From: Planococcus sp. CAU13
Lineage (GTDB): Bacteria; Bacillota; Bacilli; Bacillales_A; Planococcaceae
Direction of reading: 5' to 3'
Assembly: GCF_000775575.1 (NCBI RefSeq)
Contig: NZ_JRGN01000243.1
Span: 1 to 33,594, forward strand
DNA length: 33,594 bases
The first letter of the stretch is position 1; each line of letters opens with the position of its first letter. Both the position numbers and the translations under genes were made by a program. This document shows, in pieces, positions 16,494 to 24,135 of this stretch. The notes beneath the pieces are model-generated. The model worked only from the letters and a program-made list of their open reading frames with translations, did not search any database and was not told the DNA's origin.

Positions 16494-17858
16494 ATGGACA
16501 GTAAATTATCGTTTAAATCGTACACAGTCGTTGGAATGATGCTCTTCGCATTATTTTTTGGAGCAGGTAACCTGATTTTCCCGGCGCAGCTGGGCCAATA
16601 TGCAGGAACCGAAGTCGGCATTGCGATTCTCGGATTTTTAATAACAGGTGTGGGTTTACCGCTTCTTGGAATTTTGGCTATCGGTTATTCGAAAAGTAAT
16701 GATCTGCAGGATCTGTCGAGCCGTGTCCATCCGATTTATGGAATCTTTTTCACTTCACTGCTCTATTTGACAATCGGGCCGTTCTTCGCACTTCCAAGAA
16801 CCGGAGCCGTAGCGTATGAAGTAGGGATAGCTCCTTTCGTAAGTGAAGGTTCAATAGCAGCATTCCTGCTCATTTTCTCTATCGTCTTTTTTGCCATCGC
16901 ATTGTTTATCTCATTGAATCCTTCTAAAATCGTCAACAGTATCGGCAGATTCCTGTCACCGGCAATTTTGGTGACGCTTGGAGTGTTGCTGGTTGCAGCT
17001 TTCTTCGCACCAATGGGTGAAGCGGGTGCTCCTCAGGGAGGCTACCTTGACAATGCATTCATGACCGGTTTCCTGGAAGGTTATAATACAATGGACGCGC
17101 TGGCTTCATTGGTATTCGGGATCATTGTCATAGCCGCCATCCGTAAAATGGGTGTGAATTCGGCGAAAGGCGTTCTTGGCGCTACACTGAAAAGCGGACT
17201 TGTTGCCGCCGCGTTATTGGCAATTGTTTACACAGGCATCGGGCTGCTTGGTTCGTCGAGCACGGGCACGCTGGGTCTGATGGAAACCGGAGGACCGGTT
17301 CTGAGCGGGGCTTCTGCGCATTACTTTGGCACATTCGGTGCGCTGTTGATCGCTGTGATCATCACGCTGGCGTGTCTGACAACTGCAATTGGCCTGATCG
17401 TGGCCAACTCGGAATATTTCCATAAACTGATCCCTGCGGTCAGCTACAAAACATTTGTCGTCATCTTCTCTGTTTTTTCATTGGTCGTAGCCAATGCAGG
17501 TTTGTCGAATATCATCACGTTCTCGATCCCTGTATTGATGTTCCTGTATCCATTGGCGATCGTATTGATTCTTCTGGCGTTCACATCGCCGCTGTTCAAC
17601 CATGCCCGTGCAGTTTACGTGGCAACGATTACCGTAACATTCTTCATTGCCATCATTGACGGCCTGAAAACATTGACAGGCACACTGGGTGTGGCAAATC
17701 CGGCCTGGCTGCAGGGAATTATCGACACCTACAGCACAATTCTTCCATTGTACAATGAAGGGCTCGGCTGGTTATTGCCGGCGATTGTAACAATCGTCGT
17801 TACTGCCCTCGTTGTTCCAAACAGAAAAGCGGCAAGTGTGGAAGCTGTGAGAAACTGA
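16494..17858 (+). CDS. brnQ: BrnQ branched-chain amino acid carrier (copy 1)
   Basis: This is a 454-residue LIVCS-family carrier taking up leucine, isoleucine and valine with Na+ or H+. The family N-terminus MMLFALFFGAGNLIFPAQLG is intact, and about twelve membrane segments follow, with the conserved GYNTMDALASLVFGIIVI and AHYFGTFGALLIAVIITLAC blocks. AGGAGG is six bases before ATG 16494. A second, very similar copy lies at 21828-23186. Its promoter carries a palindrome that matches a site upstream of the convergent gntR gene, so it is probably under GntR control. It ends at a terminator shared with gntR. Confidence 0.94.
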   Translation: MDSKLSFKSYTVVGMMLFALFFGAGNLIFPAQLGQYAGTEVGIAILGFLITGVGLPLLGILAIGYSKSNDLQDLSSRVHPIYGIFFTSLLYLTIGPFFALPRTGAVAYEVGIAPFVSEGSIAAFLLIFSIVFFAIALFISLNPSKIVNSIGRFLSPAILVTLGVLLVAAFFAPMGEAGAPQGGYLDNAFMTGFLEGYNTMDALASLVFGIIVIAAIRKMGVNSAKGVLGATLKSGLVAAALLAIVYTGIGLLGSSSTGTLGLMETGGPVLSGASAHYFGTFGALLIAVIITLACLTTAIGLIVANSEYFHKLIPAVSYKTFVVIFSVFSLVVANAGLSNIITFSIPVLMFLYPLAIVLILLAFTSPLFNHARAVYVATITVTFFIAIIDGLKTLTGTLGVANPAWLQGIIDTYSTILPLYNEGLGWLLPAIVTIVVTALVVPNRKAASVEAVRN

Positions 17859-17870
17859 AGAGAACATTGA

Positions 17871-17912
17871 AAAAAGCTGTTTTGGAGGCGAATGCTTCCG
17901 AAACAGCTTTTT
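17871..17912. terminator. Bidirectional terminator between brnQ1 and gntR
   Basis: A 19-bp stem (arms 17871-17889 and 17894-17912, core AAAAAGCTGTTT and AAACAGCTTTTT) closes a GAAT loop, with A-runs and T-runs on both sides. It can stop the two convergent genes. Confidence 0.9.
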
Positions 17913-17922
17913 CTATAGAACA

Positions 17923-18579
17923 TTATTTTTTTGCATTCAATTCTTCAATTGAGCGGATCCAGTTATTTTTGGTTAAGTCCGAAATGCGTTCGACATCTTT
18001 TTCTTTGAACGCCTGAATAATTTGATCGTGTTCAAGCCGGGAAGCATCAGACAATTCCAGTCCGTGATGGAAGAATTGGCGTCTGACATGGGATTGCAGA
18101 CGGCTGAGCATAATTGTGATATATGGGTTCTGGGCGGCTTCGATGATAATCCGATGAAATTCCTCATCGATTTTGAGCGCAGTGAAACTGTCATTTTCTT
18201 CGATGGCTTCAGCGAAACGCTTATTGGTTTCTTCCAGTCGTTCGATTTGTTCCTGATTGATATTGGGAACCGCCAATTCTCCAGCCAAAGCCTGGAGGAC
18301 GGCAAGCGGCGGCAGTAAATGCTTGATGTCTTCTTTGTTGACGGGAGTAACGGTAGTAGCTTTTCCAGGAAACATTCGGACAAAACCTACCACTTCGAGC
18401 AGTTGAAGTGCTTCGCGTATGGGTGTTCTGCTCAAATTGAGAGCCTGAGCCAATTCGATATCGGTCAGCTTTTCCCCGGGCTGCAGCGTGCCGTCAATAA
18501 TCCATTGTTCCAATTGGTGGTAAGCAGTTTCTTTGGCGTTCATGCGTACAGGTTTCGAATGGTTGATTGGGACTGGCAT
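17923..18579 (-). CDS. GntR-family (FadR subgroup) transcriptional regulator
   Basis: The 218-residue protein has an N-terminal winged helix (LEQWIIDGTLQPGEKLTDIE, then LAQALNLSRTPIREALQLLEV) and a helical FCD effector domain. The FCD domain shows the usual metal-ligand-type residues (DEEFHRIII and RLEHDQIIQAF). FadR-subgroup proteins respond to organic or amino acids. The start is ATG at 18579 after AAGGGA; an upstream in-frame ATG at 18618 lies inside the -10 hexamer, so the shorter start is right. It lies downstream of lrgAB but has its own promoter. It converges on brnQ1, whose promoter carries a matching operator. Confidence 0.9.
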   Translation of the reverse strand: MPVPINHSKPVRMNAKETAYHQLEQWIIDGTLQPGEKLTDIELAQALNLSRTPIREALQLLEVVGFVRMFPGKATTVTPVNKEDIKHLLPPLAVLQALAGELAVPNINQEQIERLEETNKRFAEAIEENDSFTALKIDEEFHRIIIEAAQNPYITIMLSRLQSHVRRQFFHHGLELSDASRLEHDQIIQAFKEKDVERISDLTKNNWIRSIEELNAKK

Positions 18580-18616
18580 TATGGATCTTCCCTTTCTGAA
18601 ACGAACGTTATTATCC

Positions 18617-18622
18617 ATTATA
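18617..18622 (-). promoter_or_regulatory. -10 box of the gntR promoter
   Basis: A perfect TATAAT on the minus strand lies 38 bases before the gntR start codon. The -35 region (TTACTT at 17-base spacing) is poor. The candidate operator at 18651-18672 lies just upstream. Confidence 0.5.
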
Positions 18623-18650
18623 CCCCAATAGAGAAGAATAAGTAATGACT

Positions 18651-18672
18651 AATATGCAGTATATTACGCAAT
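18651..18672. promoter_or_regulatory. Candidate GntR operator upstream of gntR
   Basis: The 22-base site (core TGCAGTATATTACGCA, with TGC and GCA ends and GTA/TAC inner arms) shares 16 of 22 bases with the palindrome in the brnQ1 promoter. It lies at about -41 to -62 of the gntR promoter, consistent with self-regulation. Confidence 0.45.
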
Positions 18673-18685
18673 GTTCCGCCAAATT

Positions 18686-19378
18686 TTAAAGGAAGAATAG
18701 CCAGACAAGCACAGGTGCCAGAAATGAACCGAATACTGCACTCAATGACATTGCGACGGAACTGACTGAAGCTTCCCTGGGCCCGTATTCCAGCGCTTTC
18801 GCAGTGCCAATGCCATGAGCGGAAGCGCCAAAGCCCATGCCGAGGCCGATGGGTGTTTCAATGCGCAGCACTCTCAGAAAAGCAGGGCCGATAATGATGC
18901 CGCTAAATCCGGCGATCATAACAAACACTGCCGCTAGGGAAGGGATGCCGCCGATCTGCTCAGCTATTTCCATTGCAACGGGAGATGTGATTGATTTGGG
19001 CAGCAGGGACAAAACGAGTACCTCTGAAAAGCCGAATAACTTTGCGAGAGCGAAGCCGGTGAATAGGCCGATTGAAACGCCGACAAGTGTGCCGGTGAAG
19101 ATCGGCACAAGGTTATCAAACAGAAGCTTCCGCTGTTTGTATAATGGAATTGCCAAAGCAACCACTGCCGGTCCCAGAATTCGGTCAATCCATTGGCCCC
19201 CGATCATGTATGTATCGTAAGGAGTTTCTGTAAGCAGCAGGAACAGGATGACGAGCAGGGTTGCCGTCAGCGCCGGCATTAAAATGGAATAATGGAATTT
19301 TATATAAAGAAGATTCATCCCAAAATAAGCGCCGGCTGTCAACGCGATGAAAAAGACGGCAAGTGTTAATGTTTCCAT
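18686..19378 (-). CDS. LrgB/CidB-family membrane protein
   Basis: The 230-residue membrane protein has about six to seven hydrophobic segments and the LrgB family blocks: KSITSPVAMEIAEQIGGIPS, FGASAHGIGTAKALEYG and LGPAVVALAIPLYKQ. LrgB/CidB partners work with a LrgA/CidA-type protein. They have been linked to murein hydrolase control and cell death and, more recently, to export or import of pyruvate or other overflow metabolites and glycolate in plastids. The start ATG overlaps the stop of the lrgA-like gene (TGATG), with AAAGGAG eight bases before. Which of the two named systems it equals cannot be told. Confidence 0.9.
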   Translation of the reverse strand: METLTLAVFFIALTAGAYFGMNLLYIKFHYSILMPALTATLLVILFLLLTETPYDTYMIGGQWIDRILGPAVVALAIPLYKQRKLLFDNLVPIFTGTLVGVSIGLFTGFALAKLFGFSEVLVLSLLPKSITSPVAMEIAEQIGGIPSLAAVFVMIAGFSGIIIGPAFLRVLRIETPIGLGMGFGASAHGIGTAKALEYGPREASVSSVAMSLSAVFGSFLAPVLVWLFFL

Positions 19379-19740
19379 CAGCTGCGCTCCTTTCCTGCCT
19401 CAAAACGGCGGCTTAAATGCTGGCTGGTCAACGCGGCTCCTGCCATCGTCAATAAGGTGCTCAAAATAAGCACGACAACCAGGAAGGCCCCTTTGCCGGC
19501 GAAAACATCAAAGTAATCAATGACGCCGACAGTGGCAGGGATAAAGAACAGCGGCAGAAAAGACAACAGCAAGGCAGCTCCAGAATCCACCCATTCGAGG
19601 GGAACAATTTTCAAAAGCAATGCAATGAACATCAGCATTAAACCGAGGATGCTGCCCGGCAGCGGGATGCTGAATAATTCGCGCAGCAATTGGCCCAATA
19701 TGAAAAACCCGTATAAAAAACTGATTTGTAGCAATAACAC
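19378..19740 (-). CDS. CidA/LrgA-family holin-like protein
   Basis: This is a four-helix membrane protein of at least 120 residues: LLQISFLYGFFILGQLLREL, PLPGSILGLMLMFIALLL, FLPLFFIPATVGVIDYF and a C-terminal hydrophobic segment. It pairs with the downstream lrgB-like gene. The first canonical start is GTG at 19740, but no ribosome site fits it. Five codons upstream the same frame reads ATT CTG AAA CTG CTT, and AAAAGGGG lies five bases before that ATT (19755) and eight before the CTG (19752). The added residues (KLLVLLLQ) fit the family N-terminus, so translation probably starts at a non-standard codon. Confidence 0.85.
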   Translation of the reverse strand: MLLLQISFLYGFFILGQLLRELFSIPLPGSILGLMLMFIALLLKIVPLEWVDSGAALLLSFLPLFFIPATVGVIDYFDVFAGKGAFLVVVLILSTLLTMAGAALTSQHLSRRFEAGKERS

Positions 19741-19907
19741 AAGCAGTTTCAGAATGGCCGCCCCTTTTCCTGATGGATGTATAACCTTAATAAGCTATTT
19801 TACCGCATTCCTTTTGAAAAGCGATAGAACGAAATGGAATTTGATTTCTTATTGAAACTTCCCTTCATTAAAACCGTATAGTAGGGAAAATGAATGGAGG
19901 AATTGGC

Positions 19908-20606
19908 ATGAGCAATTATACAATCAGAGAATTTATTGAGAAGACGAGGCAGGATGAGCGTGAAAACGATTATTTCGAGCTGGAGACGGAACGGATACTG
20001 GAAGTGAACCTGGATGGGATGGTGTGGGCGAAGACCGGTTCAATGATTTCCTATACTGGACAGATTAAATTCGCGCGTGAAGGCGTCATGGAACACGGGC
20101 TAGGCACGATGTTCAAAAAGGCGCTGACGGGGGAAGGCACTTCCCTGATGAAAGCGAATGGACAGGGGCGCCTGTATTTGGCGGATCAAGGCAAGAAAAT
20201 CACGATTTTCGAATTGAACAACGAAACCATTACGGTAAACGGCAATGACCTGCTCGCTTTCGAACCGGGAATTGAATGGGAAATCAAACTGATGCGTAAA
20301 GTTGCGGGCATGATGGCCGGCGGATTATTCAATGTAACGCTGAAAGGAAAAGGGCGGGTCGCCATCACTTCACATTATGAGCCGCTGACATTACTCGTCA
20401 AACCGGGGCAGCCCGTTATTACAGACCCGAATGCGACAGTTGCGTGGTCCGGCAATTTAACGCCAGAATTCCGCACAGATGTCAGCTTCCGTACGTTTAT
20501 CGGACGCGGCAGCGGAGAATCGATTCAAATGGAATTCCAGGGAGACGGTTTTGTCATCGTTCAGCCTTTTGAAGAAGTTTACACGGTATCAAACGGATCT
20601 TCCTGA
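19908..20606 (+). CDS. AIM24-family protein
   Basis: This 232-residue beta-sandwich protein of the AIM24/TRAP-like family is recognisable by LETERILEVNLDGMVWAKTG, the Gly-rich GLGTMFKKALTGEGTSLMKA and GQGRLYLADQGKKI. The family name comes from a yeast mitochondrial protein; bacterial functions are not established to my knowledge. No signal or membrane segment is seen. GGAGG lies seven bases before ATG 19908; a start 18 bases earlier would remove that site. A loose promoter (TTGAAA 19852, TATAGT 19877, 19-base spacer) precedes it. It is divergent from the lrgA-like gene. Confidence 0.85.
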   Translation: MSNYTIREFIEKTRQDERENDYFELETERILEVNLDGMVWAKTGSMISYTGQIKFAREGVMEHGLGTMFKKALTGEGTSLMKANGQGRLYLADQGKKITIFELNNETITVNGNDLLAFEPGIEWEIKLMRKVAGMMAGGLFNVTLKGKGRVAITSHYEPLTLLVKPGQPVITDPNATVAWSGNLTPEFRTDVSFRTFIGRGSGESIQMEFQGDGFVIVQPFEEVYTVSNGSS

Positions 20607-20685
20607 GCTGGTTTCCGTTTCGATGAATGGGGAATAGGATAAGAAAAAACATCGCATTTTCCGTTCAGAGAAGGGGGCTGCTTCC

Positions 20686-21600
20686 ATGCTGCATACCGAC
20701 AGATTACCCGCTGACCTGCATCGCTTTTTCATGACTGCGTTTAGAAAGTGGATTCAAAACGAAAACAGTCCCGATGATGTTTTATACCATTACACAAGCC
20801 TTACCAGCTTAATGGGCATGGTGGAGAGCCGGAAAATCTGGATGAGCAAAGCCGATTTCCTCAACGATTCGAGCGAAATGATTTACTTTGCGGATATTTT
20901 AAGGAATTCGATTGTCAACATGAAAGCGGAAAACAGGAATGAGTCGTGGCAGCGGTATATTTGGCAATTTGAAAAAAGCATGTATACCTTCCTGAGGGAT
21001 ATCAGGGAAGACGGACTGGAAGTCTATGTGTTTTCTTTGTCTCACAATAAAGACTCGCTGGCTCTTTGGTATAATTATGCTCAAGGTGACGGCTATAATC
21101 TCGGTTTTAAGACAGAAAATCTTCTGAAAAAAGATGATGGAATTGCAGATTTCTTCAATATAATACATGGATATGTCCTGTACAGGGAAGAAGACCAGGA
21201 GAAGTTCCTGAACGAGTGTCTGCGCTCGGCCTATGAATGGATTGCAGAACAGCCGGAACAGCAAAGCGAAGGAGCCATCCAGGGTTATTTTGAAATACTG
21301 CTTACGGCATGCGCCACATTTTTTAAAAATCCAGCCTTCAAAAGTGAAGAGGAATACCGGCTGGCCGCCATTACCGGCAATGACAGGCAGCAAAAAGTGG
21401 AGTTCCGGGCGCGCCATGGCATCATCATTCCGTTCATCGCTGTGGATCTCGGGGAAACATTGCCGATTTCCGAAGTGACGATCGGTCCGAAAAATAATAT
21501 TGATGTTGCCCAAAAAGGGATGGAATATTACTTAAAAAGCAAAGGCTTTGATTTGAAGAAAGTGAAAGTAAGCAAATCGATTGCTGCCTTGCGGTATTGA
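20686..21600 (+). CDS. DUF2971-domain protein
   Basis: The 304-residue soluble protein shows the DUF2971 pattern: VLYHYTSLTSLMGMVESRKI followed by WMSKADFLNDSSEM at about residues 31-65, then SLALWYNYAQGDGYNLGFK in the middle and FKSEEEYRLAAI near the C-terminus. The function of the family is unknown to me; it is scattered in accessory regions of many bacteria. The start is ATG 20686 after AAGGGGG. It stands alone between the AIM24 gene (80-base gap) and a terminator. Early HYT and late EEYR motifs recall the H-Y-E order of ADP-ribosyltransferases, but that is only a resemblance. Confidence 0.8.
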   Translation: MLHTDRLPADLHRFFMTAFRKWIQNENSPDDVLYHYTSLTSLMGMVESRKIWMSKADFLNDSSEMIYFADILRNSIVNMKAENRNESWQRYIWQFEKSMYTFLRDIREDGLEVYVFSLSHNKDSLALWYNYAQGDGYNLGFKTENLLKKDDGIADFFNIIHGYVLYREEDQEKFLNECLRSAYEWIAEQPEQQSEGAIQGYFEILLTACATFFKNPAFKSEEEYRLAAITGNDRQQKVEFRARHGIIIPFIAVDLGETLPISEVTIGPKNNIDVAQKGMEYYLKSKGFDLKKVKVSKSIAALRY

Positions 21601-21602
21601 AG

Positions 21603-21640
21603 AAAGCTGGAGGAAAAGCTGGAATTTCTCCAGCTTTTTA
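21603..21640 (+). terminator. Intrinsic terminator after the DUF2971 gene
   Basis: AAAAGCTGGA (21614-21623) pairs with TCCAGCTTTT (21629-21638), leading into T and A. A second copy of the left arm, AAAGCTGGAG (21603-21612), can pair with the same right arm, so two alternative hairpins are possible. Confidence 0.85.
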
Positions 21641-21649
21641 CATGTCATC

Positions 21650-21664
21650 AATATTCTGTAAATT
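21650..21664 (+). promoter_or_regulatory. CodY-box-like site upstream of brnQ2
   Basis: AATATTCTGTAAATT matches the CodY consensus AATTTTCWGAAAATT at 13 of 15 positions. It lies ten bases before the -35 box of the brnQ2 promoter. CodY is a known regulator of branched-chain amino acid transport in Bacilli, so the target is sensible. Confidence 0.5.
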
Positions 21665-21673
21665 CAGAATCGA

Positions 21674-21702
21674 TTCACATGAGTGTGCGGCAGATTTATC
21701 AT
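21674..21702 (+). promoter_or_regulatory. Promoter of brnQ2
   Basis: TTCACA (21674-21679) and TATCAT (21697-21702) are 17 bases apart; each differs from consensus at one base. The leader would be about 120 bases long and holds a small palindrome GCATT CTA AATGC (21790-21802) near the ribosome site. Confidence 0.65.
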
Positions 21703-21827
21703 AAAATACTGTTTTTCTCAGTTGCTTTTTGCTTTAAGTGTTGTAAGATGGCTAATGTAACACATCGAATTGAGCAATTTCAGAATTGTTGCATTCTAAA
21801 TGCCTTATATCCTCAGGAGGAACCCGG

Positions 21828-23186
21828 ATGGATACAAATTTAAACTTAAAATCATATCTGATTATCGGCATGATGCTGTTTGCCTTATTTTTTGGTGCCG
21901 GAAACCTCATTTTCCCAGCGCAACTGGGCCAATATGCCGGAACGGAAGTCGGCATTGCCATTCTCGGTTTTCTGGTTACCGGTGTGGGTTTGCCGCTGCT
22001 CGGAATATTGGCTCTTGGATTTTCAAAAAGCAATGATTTGCGCGATCTCTCAAGCAGGGTCCACCCGCTGTACGGGCTGATTTTTACCTCCCTGCTGTAT
22101 TTGACGATCGGGCCTTTTTTCGCTTTGCCGCGGACAGGGGCCGTCGCTTATGAAATCGGCATAGCTCCATTTGTCGCGGAAAGTTCTGGAACAGCCGCAT
22201 TGCTCATTTTCTCCATTATCTTTTTTGCTATTGCTTTGGTGCTGTCACTGAACCCTTTGGAAATCGTCAATAAAATCGGTAAATTTCTTTCCCCGGCGAT
22301 TCTGGTGACGCTGGCGGTTTTGCTGATGGCAGCTGTGTTCATGCCGATGGGGGCAATTGGAATACCTCAGGACAATTACAGGGACAGCCCTTTTCTGACC
22401 GGATTCCTTGAAGGCTATAATACGATGGATGCGCTGGCTTCCCTGGTTTTTGGGATTATCGTCATCGCTTCCATACACAAGCTCGGCGTGAAATCGGCTA
22501 AAGGGGTGCTGGAGGCAACTCTGAAAAGTGGTGTGATTGCGGCTGCCTTATTGGCAATCGCCTACACTGGCATCGCTTATCTCGGAGCTGCGAGCACCGG
22601 TACGCTCGGATATCTTGACACCGGCGGTCCGGTTTTGAGCGGTGCGGCTGCCCATTATTTCGGCACGTTCGGCACATTATTGCTCGCAGTCATCATCACC
22701 CTTGCCTGCCTCACGACGGCAGTTGGCCTGATTGTGGCGAATGCGGGATTTTTCAATAAGCTCATGCCGATGATCAACTATAAAATTTATGTCGTGATTT
22801 TTTCTGTCTTTTCATTGATTGTCGCGAATGCGGGACTTGCGAATATCATCGCCTTTTCCATTCCGGTGCTTCTGTTTTTATATCCTTTGGCAATCGTGCT
22901 CATCATGCTCGCGTTCCTGTCTCCACTTTTCAGGCACCGCAGATTCGTTTATGCGTCCGCCATTATTGTCACTTTTTTCATCGCCATCATCGATGGAATG
23001 AAAGCCCTTACGACGTCCATTAACGCAGAGAATCCCGGCTGGCTTCAGGCAATCACCGATTTTTATGCTGCTGTTCTTCCTTTATACAACGAAGGTCTCG
23101 GATGGCTGATGCCTGCTTTGGCAACTATTGTCATAACCGGCTTCATCGCGCGCTTCAGCAGCGGAAAAGGGACTGTATCCGCCTGA
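21828..23186 (+). CDS. brnQ: BrnQ branched-chain amino acid carrier (copy 2)
   Basis: This is a 452-residue paralogue of the carrier at 16494-17858, with nearly the same sequence in the first 110 residues and in the GYNTMDALASLVFGIIVI and AHYFGTFGTLLLAVIITLAC regions. It should import leucine, isoleucine and valine. AGGAGG lies seven bases before ATG 21828, which fixes the start, though the frame is open from 21786. Its upstream region is quite different from that of copy 1: it has a CodY-box-like site and lacks the GntR-type palindrome. The two carriers are probably used under different conditions. Confidence 0.94.
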   Translation: MDTNLNLKSYLIIGMMLFALFFGAGNLIFPAQLGQYAGTEVGIAILGFLVTGVGLPLLGILALGFSKSNDLRDLSSRVHPLYGLIFTSLLYLTIGPFFALPRTGAVAYEIGIAPFVAESSGTAALLIFSIIFFAIALVLSLNPLEIVNKIGKFLSPAILVTLAVLLMAAVFMPMGAIGIPQDNYRDSPFLTGFLEGYNTMDALASLVFGIIVIASIHKLGVKSAKGVLEATLKSGVIAAALLAIAYTGIAYLGAASTGTLGYLDTGGPVLSGAAAHYFGTFGTLLLAVIITLACLTTAVGLIVANAGFFNKLMPMINYKIYVVIFSVFSLIVANAGLANIIAFSIPVLLFLYPLAIVLIMLAFLSPLFRHRRFVYASAIIVTFFIAIIDGMKALTTSINAENPGWLQAITDFYAAVLPLYNEGLGWLMPALATIVITGFIARFSSGKGTVSA

Positions 23187-23257
23187 AGGCAAGGCTGTTT
23201 GAGCCTCGGATAAAAGGGAATAGGATAATACGTAAATTTTTAGGAAGGGGCGGAAAA

Positions 23258-23614
23258 ATGCTGACTTTGGTGCCGAGTAAAGACATGGAAACAATAGCTG
23301 TTGAAATTGAAGGCCATGTAACAGAAGATGACTTAATGAAACTAGATAAAGTTATACAGGAAAAGTTTTCAGAAAAAGGGAAATTCAACCTTTATGCGAT
23401 TCTCTATTATTTTGAAGGTGCTTCTTTTAAAGCTTTGCTCGAGGAGATGAAGATTGATGTGAAACGCTGGAGCCAATACAATAAATTGGCGGTGATCAGC
23501 AATGATGAAAAAGTCGAGAAACTGGTCGAAACCACTGATTACCTGCCATCCATCAAAACAAAGCACTTTGATATCACTGAGATGGAGGCTGCGTGGGAAT
23601 GGATCAGGACCTGA
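23258..23614 (+). CDS. STAS/SEC14-like (SpoIIAA-like) protein, copy 1
   Basis: This 118-residue protein is of the SpoIIAA-like STAS/SEC14 type. It has an N-terminal strand pair (MLTLVPSKDMETIAVEIEGH), VTEDDLMKLDKVIQEKF, a central KFNLYAILYYFEGASFKALL and the C-terminal TKHFDITEMEAAWEWIRT. Such proteins are small soluble domains that may bind lipids or partner proteins; functions are poorly known. AAGGGG lies before ATG 23258, although the frame is open from 23102 inside brnQ2. The next gene encodes a paralogue of the same length. Confidence 0.8.
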   Translation: MLTLVPSKDMETIAVEIEGHVTEDDLMKLDKVIQEKFSEKGKFNLYAILYYFEGASFKALLEEMKIDVKRWSQYNKLAVISNDEKVEKLVETTDYLPSIKTKHFDITEMEAAWEWIRT

Positions 23615-23659
23615 AAAAATGAATAAGGAAATAACAAATAATATAAAGGAGGAAAAAGC

Positions 23660-24016
23660 ATGTTATCTTTTGTACAAAGTAAAGATGACAACACGATAGC
23701 CTTCGAATTTACAGGGAAGCCGGTTAAAGAAGACGCAGACAAACTTGAAAATGCAATTAAAGAAAAATTTGGTGATGACGGCAAATTCAATGTTCTTATT
23801 ATTGCAAAGGATGTTGAAATGCCAACAATGACAGGAATGTGGGAAAGAATCAAGGTACAGACGAAACATATGGGACAAATTCAAAAAGCGGCATTGGTAA
23901 GCGAAAGAGAATGGGTAGAAATAGCAGAGAGCATGCACAAATTGGTTCCTGGAATGAAAACCGAACATTTTTCACCAAATCAAATAGATGAGGCGTGGAA
24001 GTGGATTCAAAGTTAA
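23660..24016 (+). CDS. STAS/SEC14-like (SpoIIAA-like) protein, copy 2
   Basis: The 118-residue protein has the same length and layout as the preceding gene product: MLSFVQSKDDNTIAFEFTGK, a long central helix region (EMPTMTGMWERIKVQTKHMG) and the near-identical ending TEHFSPNQIDEAWKWIQS. The two clearly arose by tandem duplication but have diverged. This copy is noticeably richer in A and T than its neighbours. AAGGAGG is seven bases before ATG 23660. The gap from copy 1 is 45 bases with no terminator, so both are probably on one transcript, ended by the perfect hairpin at 24018. Confidence 0.82.
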   Translation: MLSFVQSKDDNTIAFEFTGKPVKEDADKLENAIKEKFGDDGKFNVLIIAKDVEMPTMTGMWERIKVQTKHMGQIQKAALVSEREWVEIAESMHKLVPGMKTEHFSPNQIDEAWKWIQS

Positions 24017-24017
24017 G

Positions 24018-24053
24018 AAAAGGCGTTTTGCAGTGATGCAAAACGCCTTTTTT
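24018..24053 (+). terminator. Intrinsic terminator after the STAS/SEC14 pair
   Basis: A perfect 15-bp stem (AAAAGGCGTTTTGCA with its complement) closes a GTGA loop and is followed by a T-run. Confidence 0.94.
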
Positions 24054-24135
24054 ATGTGGAAAAAGTGTATTGGCATTGGCAATGTATTACACTGATTAAA
24101 GGAAAACAGGTTTTTACAGATAGGATGAGGTTGAT

